From Leptolyngbya boryana PCC 6306 (GTDB lineage: Bacteria > Cyanobacteriota > Cyanobacteriia > Leptolyngbyales > Leptolyngbyaceae), in assembly GCF_000353285.1 (NCBI RefSeq), contig NZ_KB731324.1, positions 4,606,577 to 4,670,576 on the forward strand: DNA of 64,000 bases. Direction: 5' to 3'. Positions 1 through 8,684 of the stretch are shown here, one piece after another. A program made the position numbers and the translations under genes. Every line of letters starts with the position of its first letter. Positions within the stretch are counted from its first letter, which is position 1. A model generated the notes under the pieces. That model was not told the DNA's origin and ran no database searches. It saw nothing but the letters and a program-made list of their open reading frames with translations.

Positions 1-1
1 T

Positions 2-1735
2 TATCAGGCGCTCGCATCACCGGATAGTATTCCGAATTCCTTACTTGCCTTCAATTGGTTATTCAACGGCAGATTGGATTTTGATAACTTCAGGCAGGGA
101 ATTTACTACAACGGCGGTCTGCCTCCTTACTTCTTTTGGGAGTCGAAGAGTGCTCATCTTGTCTCGGTCTATCCGATTGGACCTGCGATCGTCAGTTTTC
201 CGATTTATGTCTGCTTTGCGCTCTTGTTATGGATCAGTCATGGCTTTCAGTCGATCGAGATTACCAGTGCTGCATTTTCTGACACGCGATTACTGTTAGA
301 AAGATTTGCTGCTGCGATCATCGCAAGCTTTGCTGTCGCTTTGTTTTATCAATTAAGTCGCCTGAAGTTTGAGCGATCAGTTGCACTGATTTCTGCTTTT
401 ATTTATGCGTTTGCAACGCATCATTGGGTGATTAATTCACAAGCTTTATGGCAGCATGGCTCGACAAATTTGGTCTTGATTGCCGTCATGCTCTGCTTTT
501 TCAAAGCAAATCGTGACCCAACGACAAAATCTCTCTTGCTCTTAAATGCCGGAATTTTGGGCGGATTGATGTTAGGGATTCGCCCAACGAATTTGGTGTT
601 TTTATTATCGATCGTGGTTTATGCGATCGCGCTGTATCGCCGCCAAGCATTTTTTACAGTTCTAGGGTTATCTTCTGCCCTAATTAGTATTGCTTGGAAT
701 CTCTATTACTTTAAAAGTTTCACAGGCGGATATGGCACGTTTTCTAATCTTTTTACACTGACATTTGAACAGTTTATTGCAGGATTTACGGGACTTTTAT
801 TTAGCCCAAGTCGAGGTTTATTTGTTTATAGTCCAATCTTAGTTTTGGCAATTCCAGGATTCATACAAATCTTTCGACGCTGGAAGCAAAAAGATGAAAA
901 ATTATTGATTCTGCTGTTTTTAAGCTGTATTCCGCTCTTGTTGCAATATTGCTTGTTTAGAATGTGGTGGGCAGGTGCGTCTTATGGATATCGTTTTTTA
1001 ACGGATCTGCTGCCGATTCTATGCTTTTCGGTGAACTATGCGATCGCAGATGCTCTTTCCCGGCGTAAACTGCTGAATTTGAAAATTTTGATCGTTTCCG
1101 GGTTATTGACCTTCTCAGTCTTTGTCCAAGTTGTTGGCGTGTTTGGTGCATGTTTTTGGGATGGAATTCCGACGGTGATCGAATATGATCCGTTCTCATC
1201 GAAATTAACTGATGCAGAAGGAAAACTGTGGCAGTATCCAGACAGCCAAATCGAGCGACATGCCCATAGTCTGATGTTTCGGATCACGCACCCCACTCGT
1301 CAGCCCAACTATACATCTGGATTAGCTGGTCAAATTCTCCAGCTTCGAGATGCAGAAAAAAATCCTCTACCGGACACGCTCTCGATTCCAGTGGGCGGAA
1401 AAATTCGCGTGCGTGCGATCGTACAAAATACAGGCACATCTCGCTGGTTTGGCTATCAAACCGGGGCAAGCCATCTAGGAGAAGCCCGAGTTCGGGTCTT
1501 ATTTACTGATATTCTCAAGCAGAATGTGGCGGAATATCGCCTATTTATCTCTGGACAGCCCCGACGTGGAAAAACCGCAGAAGCGATCGGAGATATCACG
1601 TTCCCGTCCAAACCTGGAACATACACCCTGAGATTTTCTTTGATTGCTGAAGGAGTCAGCGAGATGCCGACCCATCTGCCACAGTCAACTCAAGCAATTG
1701 AAGCAACGGTTACGTCTATTGATCAGCGTTACTAG
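2..1735 (+). CDS. Polytopic membrane protein, glycosyltransferase-39-like, 5' end outside window
   Basis: The reading frame is open from base 2, so the gene is cut by the window edge; the first TTG at 74 is not the real start. The visible protein has about ten hydrophobic segments (to about nt 1150), with loops resembling lipid-linked-sugar transferases of the GT39/PMT superfamily, but I see no motif that fixes the substrate. From about nt 1370 to the end the protein is soluble and looks like an Ig-type beta-sandwich (IPVGGKIRVRAIVQNTG, then W, then PGTYTLRFSL). The next gene ends in the same kind of domain. The stop is 5 bases before that gene, so the two are probably co-transcribed. The membrane part is clear; the sugar-transfer role is inferred. 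Confidence 0.7.
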   Translation, partial: YQALASPDSIPNSLLAFNWLFNGRLDFDNFRQGIYYNGGLPPYFFWESKSAHLVSVYPIGPAIVSFPIYVCFALLLWISHGFQSIEITSAAFSDTRLLLERFAAAIIASFAVALFYQLSRLKFERSVALISAFIYAFATHHWVINSQALWQHGSTNLVLIAVMLCFFKANRDPTTKSLLLLNAGILGGLMLGIRPTNLVFLLSIVVYAIALYRRQAFFTVLGLSSALISIAWNLYYFKSFTGGYGTFSNLFTLTFEQFIAGFTGLLFSPSRGLFVYSPILVLAIPGFIQIFRRWKQKDEKLLILLFLSCIPLLLQYCLFRMWWAGASYGYRFLTDLLPILCFSVNYAIADALSRRKLLNLKILIVSGLLTFSVFVQVVGVFGACFWDGIPTVIEYDPFSSKLTDAEGKLWQYPDSQIERHAHSLMFRITHPTRQPNYTSGLAGQILQLRDAEKNPLPDTLSIPVGGKIRVRAIVQNTGTSRWFGYQTGASHLGEARVRVLFTDILKQNVAEYRLFISGQPRRGKTAEAIGDITFPSKPGTYTLRFSLIAEGVSEMPTHLPQSTQAIEATVTSIDQRY

Positions 1736-1740
1736 CAGTT

Positions 1741-3825
1741 ATGACTTTATCAAAAGCTCCCGATCGCAAATTCATGACGAGCCTTTTCTATATCGTCATC
1801 AGCTTGATTGGCACCCTGATGATGTATTCACCTACCATCCTCAGTGGCTTCACCAAAATTCAAGCAGAGCGCGGAGATACTCGCATCCTGCACTATTTTT
1901 TGGAGCATTCCTTTCAGCTTCTAGTGAATCGTAACTATACAGGAACGCTCTGGTCACCTTCTTTTTTCTATCCTTTCAAGAATGCTTTAGCATTTTCAGA
2001 AAACTTATTTGGTTGTGCGCCGATTTATTGGTTATTTCGATCGGTATTGAATCCAGATCACGCCTTTCAACTCTGGATGATCACCATCATTTGGCTCTGC
2101 TTTGCTGCCTTTGTGATTGTCTTTCGACGCTTGCGAGTCAGTCCTGTTCTCTCTGGATTCGGAGGTTTTTTATTTGCATTTGGATTGCCGAGAGCCGCAA
2201 AACTCGGACATCATCAACTCTTTCCTCAGTTTTTTACCCCGATCGCATTTCTCTGTGTTTGGCGGTTCATTCAGAAGCCGACCTCCAATCGATTGCGCTG
2301 GGCGTTGACTTTGATCTATCTGCAACTCTTGGCAGCAGTCTATCTAGGTTGGTTTCTCGTTTTCAGTTTACTTGTGTTCTTGCCTGTAATGTTTTGGCTT
2401 GATCGTGACTTTAAGGCGCGCATCACGGAATTTCTCAAACGAACCTGGAAAGAAACTGCGATCGCGCTCTTAGTTTGGATGGGGGCAGTGATAGCACTCT
2501 TTCTGCCTTACCTGGAAATTAGTAAGGTCATCGGCAAAAAGCCTTATTCAGAAATTGCATCGATGCTGCCGCGACTGCAATCTTGGCTCTTGCCCGCAGA
2601 TGGAAGTTTGTGGCGACCGTGGCTGTTTCCACTTTCAGCCCATACGCCGATGGTTCATGAGCATCAGATCTTTCTCGGCTTTGTCATCTTAGGCATAACC
2701 GGATTTGCGCTTTATGTTTTGAAAGCACAGGCTCACGTCCTTGATCCAGAGCGAAAACTACTTGCTCAAGCTTGTCTGCTCACCTTTGGCATCATTTTCC
2801 TGCTTTCGCTTTCAGTCTTTGATTACTCTCTATGGAAATTCATTGCCCAACTGATTCCAGGCGCAAACTCCGTTCGAGCCGTATCTCGGATTGCGCTGCT
2901 GATGTATTTCTATCTACTGCTCGGCGTTCTGCTCTGCGTGGATGCTTATTTAAAACATCGCTTTGCTAATCCAAAGATTAGAACTGCGATCGCCCTAAGC
3001 TTGATTCTGCTCACCCTACCTGAACAAATCGTCTGGACTCCGCAAAGCTTCGATCGCATGGCAGTCTTGCAACCTGAAGCAGAACTGCAATCTTTAATGC
3101 AGAAAGACTGTAGCTTTGCCTATGTCGCGTTGAGTGGCAAAGACGCCTTTTACAATGAACAAACCCAAGCAATGTGGGCAGGAATGCGAGCCAATGTGCC
3201 TATGATTAATGGCTATAGCGGTGCTGATCCTCCTGGCTTACCAATGCGACAAAATATTCCTCTGTCGGGCTTACTGGAGTGGCTGCATACCGCTTCAGGT
3301 GGAAAAGCTAAAGGTCGATTGTGCCTGATTCAGGCGACTACAGGAAACAATCAACCGGGTCGAGATCTGCCTGCTTCGTCGATCGCGGGAATTCAAACCT
3401 TTCAATCCGGAGGGTTTACTTCCTTTGTGATTCCAGTACCGCCGAATAGCCCCTTGCCCGATTATGCCCAGGCGATCCGCATCATCACGACCGCACCAAC
3501 CCAGATGAAAGCCAAAGCTGAGATCACCTTGCCCGTTCTCGTGCGTAACACAGGTGATTTTACCTGGTTTAGAAGCGGCAATACTCCTGTCAATTTCTCT
3601 TATCGCTGGATCAATGAAAAATCTCAGAGTGAGCCGATCGAGTACGATCGCACGCCCCTTCCCTTTGACCTGCCGCCCAATCAAGCGGTAGCATTGAACG
3701 CTAAAATTACAGCACCCAATCGCGCAGGTCAGTACACCTTGCGGCTCACAATGGTTCAAGAATCTGTCACTTGGTTCGATGCCAAAACCAAAGCCCTAGA
3801 CATTCCCGTTCAAGTAGGAGAGTAG
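1741..3825 (+). CDS. Polytopic membrane protein with C-terminal beta-sandwich domain
   Basis: A 694-residue protein with roughly eleven hydrophobic segments in its first 420 residues, a soluble region, and a C-terminal domain from about residue 585 (LPVLVRNTGDFTW, then PNRAGQYTLRLTM). This domain resembles the end of the preceding protein. The overall layout is that of YfhO/GT-C-like membrane proteins, which move sugars from polyprenyl carriers, but no diagnostic catalytic motif was recognised. The ATG at 1741 lies 5 bases after the previous stop and the next gene starts 4 bases after this stop, so the three genes form a tight operon. Function in envelope glycan or lipid modification is an inference from layout only. 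Confidence 0.72.
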   Translation: MTLSKAPDRKFMTSLFYIVISLIGTLMMYSPTILSGFTKIQAERGDTRILHYFLEHSFQLLVNRNYTGTLWSPSFFYPFKNALAFSENLFGCAPIYWLFRSVLNPDHAFQLWMITIIWLCFAAFVIVFRRLRVSPVLSGFGGFLFAFGLPRAAKLGHHQLFPQFFTPIAFLCVWRFIQKPTSNRLRWALTLIYLQLLAAVYLGWFLVFSLLVFLPVMFWLDRDFKARITEFLKRTWKETAIALLVWMGAVIALFLPYLEISKVIGKKPYSEIASMLPRLQSWLLPADGSLWRPWLFPLSAHTPMVHEHQIFLGFVILGITGFALYVLKAQAHVLDPERKLLAQACLLTFGIIFLLSLSVFDYSLWKFIAQLIPGANSVRAVSRIALLMYFYLLLGVLLCVDAYLKHRFANPKIRTAIALSLILLTLPEQIVWTPQSFDRMAVLQPEAELQSLMQKDCSFAYVALSGKDAFYNEQTQAMWAGMRANVPMINGYSGADPPGLPMRQNIPLSGLLEWLHTASGGKAKGRLCLIQATTGNNQPGRDLPASSIAGIQTFQSGGFTSFVIPVPPNSPLPDYAQAIRIITTAPTQMKAKAEITLPVLVRNTGDFTWFRSGNTPVNFSYRWINEKSQSEPIEYDRTPLPFDLPPNQAVALNAKITAPNRAGQYTLRLTMVQESVTWFDAKTKALDIPVQVGE

Positions 3826-3829
3826 AAAG

Positions 3830-4399
3830 TTGAAAAAGCAGCGTGAGCCTCTTTTAGAACCTTTGTTGCGTTGGTTGCGGCTCCGACGAGTCATCGCGGA
3901 AATTCCCGAAAACGCGATCGTCTTAGATGTCGGTTGCGGTCGCAATGCCGCTTTCTTAAGAGCGATCGAGCCGCGAATTCAAAAAGGCTATGGCGTCGAT
4001 TTCAAAGTCGCAGAATTTCAAACGGATAAGCTCAAAGCCGTGCAAGTTCATCTGGGGGAAGAACTTCCCTTTGCTGATGCGAGTTTTGATACCGTCACCA
4101 TGCTGGCTGTTTTAGAGCATATCGAGCATGAGCAAGCAATTTTAAAAGAAATTCATCGGGTACTCAAACCGGGTGGGAGACTGGTTTTAACGGTTCCTTC
4201 TGTTTGGGCGCAACCTGTTTTAGAGTTTCTTTCCTATCGCATCGGAATTATCGATGAAGCCGAAATTCGCGATCATAAACGCTATTACGATCGCCAAAAA
4301 CTCAAGCAAGTTTTAGTCAATGTTGCAGGATTTGAACGATTTCGACATCAATATTTTCAGATGTGGATGAATAATTTCTGTACAGTAATGAAGGTGTAG
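3830..4399 (+). CDS. Class I SAM-dependent methyltransferase
   Basis: A 189-residue protein with the SAM-binding motif VLDVGCGRN near residue 32, an acidic post-I position, and the motif-III-like LKEIHRVLKPGGRLVLTVPS, all typical of the Methyltransf_11 family. The start is a TTG at 3830, supported by the GTAGGAGAG run just upstream, which overlaps the end of the previous gene. It closes the operon of the two membrane proteins, so the acceptor may be a sugar or lipid handled by them; this is inference. At 189 residues it is short for the family but has the complete Rossmann core. Confidence 0.8.
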   Translation: MKKQREPLLEPLLRWLRLRRVIAEIPENAIVLDVGCGRNAAFLRAIEPRIQKGYGVDFKVAEFQTDKLKAVQVHLGEELPFADASFDTVTMLAVLEHIEHEQAILKEIHRVLKPGGRLVLTVPSVWAQPVLEFLSYRIGIIDEAEIRDHKRYYDRQKLKQVLVNVAGFERFRHQYFQMWMNNFCTVMKV

Positions 4400-4503
4400 C
4401 AAATTTGACTGCACAACGCTCTGAGTTGTGAATCTGTCCGAATACCGCTACGCTAGACCAAAGAAAATCCCTCACATCTCCACAGTCTTGGAGTGGTGTA
4501 GTT

Positions 4504-5499
4504 ATGCCCAATTCTGCCGATCGTCGTCCAATTTTGCTTGATTTTGAAAAGCCGCTTGCTGAACTCGAAGCCCGAATTACTCAGGTTCGGGAATTGGCAG
4601 AAGAAAATGAGGTGGATTTGTCTGATCAAATTGCCTTGTTAGAAGCCCGTGCCGTTGAGCTTCGCAAAGAAATTTTTAGCAGCCTCACGCCTGGGCAGCG
4701 CTTGCAAGTCGCCCGTCACCCCCGTCGCCCCAGTACGCTCGATTATATTCAGGCAATTAGTGACGAATGGATGGAGCTACATGGCGATCGCGGTGGGCAT
4801 GATGATCCTGCCGTCGTCGGAGGAGTTGGTCGGATCAACGGTCGCCCCGTTGTGATGCTCGGTCAACAAAAAGGGCGCAACACCAAAGACAACATTCGAC
4901 GAAATTTTGGGCAGGCTTCGCCCAGTGGCTACCGCAAGGCGATTCGATTAATGGAACATGCCGATCGCTTTAGTATGCCGATTTTGACCTTCATTGATAC
5001 CCCGGCAGCTTGGGCAGGACTCGAAGCAGAACAATTCGGACAAGGAGAAGCGATCGCGTATAACTTGCGTGAGATGTTTGGATTTGAAGTGCCGATTATT
5101 TGTAGTGTGATTGGCGAAGGCGGATCGGGAGGAGCACTCGCGATCGGGGTTGGAGAACGGCTACTTATGTTTGAACACGCCGTCTATAGTGTGGCTCCAC
5201 CCGAAACCTGTGCAACGATTCTCTGGCGAGACTCAACAAAATCAGCACAAGCAGCCGAAGCCCTAAAAATCACTGCACCCGACTTGAAAGAACTAGGCAT
5301 TGCCGACGAGGTGTTACCAGAACCGATCGGCGGCGCGCACAATCATCCTCTAGAAGCTGCCGAAACCCTAAAAACCGCAATTCTGAGAAATTTAGCCGAA
5401 TTAGATCAACTGACTCCCCAACAACGGCGCGAACTGCGCTATCAAAAATTCCGCAGTATCGGCGTGTTTACAGAAGCGGGGATGCCGACTCACGTTTAG
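4504..5499 (+). CDS. accA: Acetyl-CoA carboxylase carboxyltransferase subunit alpha
   Basis: AccA is one half of the carboxyltransferase that moves CO2 from carboxy-biotin to acetyl-CoA, making malonyl-CoA, the first committed step of fatty acid synthesis. The 331 residues match the family length. An N-terminal helical segment is followed by the crotonase-like core: [17 protein letters not shown], the glycine-rich [14 protein letters not shown] that forms an oxyanion hole, and [16 protein letters not shown]. The partner accD is not in this window, as is usual in cyanobacteria, where the acc genes are scattered. The gene is followed by a GC-rich hairpin at 5508-5533. Confidence 0.97.
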   Translation: MPNSADRRPILLDFEKPLAELEARITQVRELAEENEVDLSDQIALLEARAVELRKEIFSSLTPGQRLQVARHPRRPSTLDYIQAISDEWMELHGDRGGHDDPAVVGGVGRINGRPVVMLGQQKGRNTKDNIRRNFGQASPSGYRKAIRLMEHADRFSMPILTFIDTPAAWAGLEAEQFGQGEAIAYNLREMFGFEVPIICSVIGEGGSGGALAIGVGERLLMFEHAVYSVAPPETCATILWRDSTKSAQAAEALKITAPDLKELGIADEVLPEPIGGAHNHPLEAAETLKTAILRNLAELDQLTPQQRRELRYQKFRSIGVFTEAGMPTHV

Positions 5500-5507
5500 A
5501 GTTTTTG

Positions 5508-5545
5508 AGTGGGGAGTGGCTCTACTCCCCACTCCCCACTCCCCA
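5508..5545. terminator. Hairpin and short tandem repeat after accA
   Basis: AGTGGGGAGT (5508-5517) pairs perfectly with ACTCCCCACT (5524-5533) around a 6-base loop. The right arm continues as a tandem run of the CCCCACT unit. No T-run follows, so it is a terminator-like hairpin rather than a textbook intrinsic terminator. Confidence 0.5.
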
Positions 5546-5800
5546 CCCTCATCCACCTAAATCCAATTCCCCCTCACAAACCGCGTCACACCACGATATA
5601 ATTGAGAACGTAACGATTTGTTAAAAAACTGGCTCATTCTCATTCATTTGCCAACGCCGTTCATTTAAGCTGTTTTTCCATGTTCGCCACAGATTCATTC
5701 AAGCTGCGTGCGCGTCTATTTCATCGCAATGACACCGAGATCTAGAACGTTTGCAAATTGAGAAAAGTTTTCCATCTATTGAGGTTTTAACTGGGGATTC
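5546..5800. other. Gene-free stretch upstream of the SDR gene
   Basis: No open frame of note. A TATAAT hexamer near 5595 could be a -10 box for the SDR gene with a leader of about 200 bases, but I could not find a convincing -35 box at the right distance. No RNA family was recognised. Confidence 0.3.
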
Positions 5801-6526
5801 ATGACTTCCTCCATCAATCGACGTGCCCTGATTACCGGGGCGAGTAGCGGAATCGGTCAGGCAACTGCTCTAGCGTTCGCGCGTAGCGGAATTGATCTGG
5901 TCTTGGTCAGCCGCTCTCAATCCAAATTGGATGCAGTGGCACAAGAAGCGCGATCGCTTGGGGTCGATGCCCAAGCCTATGCTATTGATTTAGCTGATGT
6001 AACGACTGTGCGATCGCGCTTAGAAGAGTTGATTTCTAAAGCTGGCACGATCGACATTCTGGTCAACAATGCAGGAATGGCATACACCGGAACTTTGGGT
6101 GAAATGCCATTATCCGATTGGCAACGGGTGATCGATCTCAATGTCACCAGTGTTTTCCAATGTGTGCAAGCCGTTTTACCCGGCATGCGATCGCGCAAAC
6201 GCGGCACGATTATCAACGTCGCCTCGATCGCAGCACATCAGACTTTTCCAAACTGGGGCGCGTATTGCGTCAGTAAGTTTGGAGTTTTAGCACTCTCGAA
6301 AACCCTTGCTGCCGAGGAACGAGCACATGGGATTCGAGTTGTAACCATTTCGCCTGGATCAGTCAATACTGCCATCTGGGATACCGAGACGGTTCATGCC
6401 GACTTCGATCGTGCTGCAATGTTAACGCCTGACATTGTAGCGGATGCGATTTTGCAGGCGGCAACAATGAACGATCGGGCTGTGGTAGAAGAGATGATTC
6501 TCATGCCCAATGCCGGGACGTTTTAG
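5801..6526 (+). CDS. Short-chain dehydrogenase/reductase (SDR)
   Basis: A 241-residue classical SDR with the NAD(P)-binding TGASSGIGQ near residue 12, the structural NNAG motif near residue 88, and the catalytic YCVSK (YxxxK) near residue 155, preceded by the serine of VASIAAHQ. It should oxidise or reduce an alcohol/carbonyl with a nicotinamide cofactor; the substrate cannot be read from sequence. It lies 41 bases upstream of folE on the same strand, so a link to pterin metabolism is possible (some SDRs reduce pterins), but this is only contextual. ATG start; the length is normal for the family. Confidence 0.88.
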   Translation: MTSSINRRALITGASSGIGQATALAFARSGIDLVLVSRSQSKLDAVAQEARSLGVDAQAYAIDLADVTTVRSRLEELISKAGTIDILVNNAGMAYTGTLGEMPLSDWQRVIDLNVTSVFQCVQAVLPGMRSRKRGTIINVASIAAHQTFPNWGAYCVSKFGVLALSKTLAAEERAHGIRVVTISPGSVNTAIWDTETVHADFDRAAMLTPDIVADAILQAATMNDRAVVEEMILMPNAGTF

Positions 6527-6567
6527 CTGGTTCTCTTTTTGCACACTTACTTTTTGCAACATTCATT

Positions 6568-7245
6568 ATGACTCTTGCCACACCGAACGGATTTAGCTCC
6601 AAGAATTTAGAATCCAGACCCGATCGCAATACACAGAACGGTCAGGAAGCTAAAATTACGCCGCCTAGTGATGAAACCCGCGAACAGATGATGGATGCGG
6701 TACGCACAATGTTAGTCGGGGTGGGGGAAGATCCCGAGCGCGAAGGTTTACTGAAAACACCCAAACGGGTTGCGGATGCGATGCGCTTTTTGACGAGCGG
6801 TTATAACCAATCGCTTGAAGAGTTAGTCAATGGTGCAATCTTTGATGAAGGTCACAATGAAATGGTGTTGGTGCGCGACATCAATTTCTTTAGCTTGTGC
6901 GAACATCACATGCTGCCATTTATGGGTCGGGCGCATGTTGCTTACATTCCTAACGAGAAGGTTGTGGGATTGAGTAAGCTAGCGCGGATTGTAGAGATGT
7001 ATTCTCGCCGCCTGCAAGTTCAAGAGCGTTTGACGCGGCAAGTTGCTGAGGCTCTGCAAGAAGTGCTACAACCGCGAGGTGTTGCAGTGGTGATGGAAGC
7101 ATCGCACATGTGCATGGTCATGCGTGGGGTGCAAAAGCCTGGTTCTTGGACAGTGACGAGTGCAATGGTCGGTGTGTTTCAAGATGATCAGAAGACTCGC
7201 GAGGAGTATCTGAACTTGATTCGTCACCAGCCTTCATTCTGGTAA
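6568..7245 (+). CDS. folE: GTP cyclohydrolase I
   Basis: FolE converts GTP to 7,8-dihydroneopterin triphosphate, the first step toward folate and tetrahydropterins. The 225-residue protein has the zinc-binding and catalytic segments of the family: [10 protein letters not shown] (Cys and His ligands), the conserved region around [23 protein letters not shown], and [11 protein letters not shown] with the third ligand Cys. The first 35 residues are low-complexity and poorly conserved, as is common for the N-terminus. Its 3' end overlaps the convergent trpF gene by 22 bases. Confidence 0.97.
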   Translation: MTLATPNGFSSKNLESRPDRNTQNGQEAKITPPSDETREQMMDAVRTMLVGVGEDPEREGLLKTPKRVADAMRFLTSGYNQSLEELVNGAIFDEGHNEMVLVRDINFFSLCEHHMLPFMGRAHVAYIPNEKVVGLSKLARIVEMYSRRLQVQERLTRQVAEALQEVLQPRGVAVVMEASHMCMVMRGVQKPGSWTVTSAMVGVFQDDQKTREEYLNLIRHQPSFW

Positions 7246-7862
7246 CTCTTCAAGCAAGTGAATAGTTGATGGACACGCTCTAGGTTTTTATCACCTGGGG
7301 CGTTTTCTAATCCGCTGGAAAGATCAATGCCATGCGGGGTAACTAAGGCAAGGGCTTCTAAAATATTTTCCGGGTTCAATCCGCCTGCTAACCACCATTC
7401 ACAGGTGGGATTGAATTCTTTGAGCATTGTCCAGTCGATCGTTAATCCAGTGCCGCCTGCTTGCTGTGGATGGTAAGCATCAAGGAGTAGCACATCCACA
7501 TGAGCGTGATAGTTCTGAGCTTGTGCGAGATCTTCTTGCGATCGTATCCGCAATGCCTTGATTAATTTGACGTTGAGCGATCGCAGGGCTTGACAAAACT
7601 CTGGGGATTCTTTGCCATGCAGTTGAACGACGTTGAGATTTGAAATCTCAACGGTTTCGCGAATAGTATCGATATCCGCATTGAGAAACACACCCACTCG
7701 TTCGACATTTAACTGCTGAGTAATCAATCGAATTTGTTCCGGAGCGATGTAGCGAGGTGTGCCCGGAACACAGATAAACCCGATCGCAGTTGCACCTGCG
7801 TTTTCAATAGCGATCGCTTGATCGGTTTGGGTAATTCCACAAATTTTGACTTGTAATTTCAT
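7224..7862 (-). CDS. trpF: Phosphoribosylanthranilate isomerase
   Basis: TrpF catalyses the Amadori rearrangement of phosphoribosylanthranilate to CdRP in tryptophan synthesis. The 212-residue TIM barrel starts with [11 protein letters not shown], in which the Cys is the catalytic base. It carries the catalytic Asp in LLLDAYHP and the phosphate-binding GGTGLTIDW and AGGLNPENI segments. It is transcribed toward folE and overlaps its end by 22 bases. It stands alone, as trp genes usually do in cyanobacteria. A 62-base repeat shared with the Uma2 leader lies 19 bases upstream of its start. Confidence 0.95.
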   Translation of the reverse strand: MKLQVKICGITQTDQAIAIENAGATAIGFICVPGTPRYIAPEQIRLITQQLNVERVGVFLNADIDTIRETVEISNLNVVQLHGKESPEFCQALRSLNVKLIKALRIRSQEDLAQAQNYHAHVDVLLLDAYHPQQAGGTGLTIDWTMLKEFNPTCEWWLAGGLNPENILEALALVTPHGIDLSSGLENAPGDKNLERVHQLFTCLKSYQNEGW

Positions 7863-7880
7863 GGTTGGACAGGTTGCTCT

Positions 7881-7942
7881 TTCTTGAATTCATAGCTTAT
7901 CAAGAAGTCGCAGTTGTTAAAGCAGAAACATCTGAGCTAGGC
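7881..7942. repeat. 62-bp repeat, copy 1 (second copy at 17489-17550)
   Basis: This segment matches 17489-17550 in the same orientation at 54 of 62 positions by my hand alignment, without gaps. Here it sits just upstream of the trpF start; the other copy is directly in front of a Uma2 nuclease gene. No Uma2 coding frame follows this copy, so it may be the remnant of a lost Uma2 copy or a small dispersed element. Confidence 0.6.
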
Positions 7943-8012
7943 AGAAAAAGTGTTCTCCTTGAAGCATCGACATCTTCCATCAAAACTCAATGAATGTTAG
8001 ATGAAAACACGC

Positions 8013-8684
8013 TTAGGCACGCAAGCGATAGCCCACACCTCGAACGGTTTCAAACAACTCGCCCCCAAGCTTTTTTCGCAAATAACCCACATACACATCT
8101 AAGATATTGGAACCAGGATCGTAGTCATAGCCCCAAACACGATCGAGTAATTGCTGGCGGCTTAACACCTGACCGGGATGCCGAAAGAACATCTCAGCTA
8201 ACGTGAACTCACGCGCGGGTAATTCAATCATTTTGCTACCCACCTGCACTTTGCGCGTTCGCAAATTTAGAACAGCATTTCCGGCACTCAGAATGGTCTC
8301 CTCTGGCGCTGCGGTGTTCGTGTGTCCCCGCAGTCTCAGCTTTACCCGGACTAGCAGTTCTTCAAACCGGAAGGGCTTCGTCATATAGTCATCTGCCCCA
8401 CCTTCTAAGCCTGCAATTTTGTCCTGAATATCGTCTCGTGCCGTGAGGATCACAATCGGGATCTGACAGCCTTGTCCGCGCAGTTCTTCTAACACTTCTA
8501 GCCCGTCTTTTTCGGGCAATCCTAAATCCAGAATCAACAGATCAAAGTCGCTCTTGACTGCCAAGTTCAGCACATCGCTTGCTGTGGATGCGATCGTCGT
8601 GGTAAATCCATTCGCACGTAAGCCTTTTTCAATGAATGCTGCAATTCTCGGTTCATCTTCTGCAATTAAAATCTGCATGAGCAT
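8013..8684 (-). CDS. OmpR-family response regulator
   Basis: A 223-residue two-domain regulator. The receiver domain has the acidic pair in IAEDEPRI, the phospho-acceptor Asp in LLILDLGLPEKDG and the Lys of MTKPF. The C-terminal winged-helix domain carries VWGYDYDPGSNILDVYVGYLRKKL, typical of OmpR/PhoB. It follows its kinase with a one-base TAATG stop/start overlap (8684), so translation is coupled. An ATG two codons further in (8678) is an alternative start. The pair resembles cyanobacterial RppA/NrsR-type metal- or redox-responsive systems, but the stimulus is not readable here. Confidence 0.92.
   Translation of the reverse strand: MLMQILIAEDEPRIAAFIEKGLRANGFTTTIASTASDVLNLAVKSDFDLLILDLGLPEKDGLEVLEELRGQGCQIPIVILTARDDIQDKIAGLEGGADDYMTKPFRFEELLVRVKLRLRGHTNTAAPEETILSAGNAVLNLRTRKVQVGSKMIELPAREFTLAEMFFRHPGQVLSRQQLLDRVWGYDYDPGSNILDVYVGYLRKKLGGELFETVRGVGYRLRA

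Noticed and set aside
5508-5560. CRISPR-like tandem CCCCACT units after accA
   Set aside because: The units are 7-8 bases with no spacers; a simple repeat with a hairpin.
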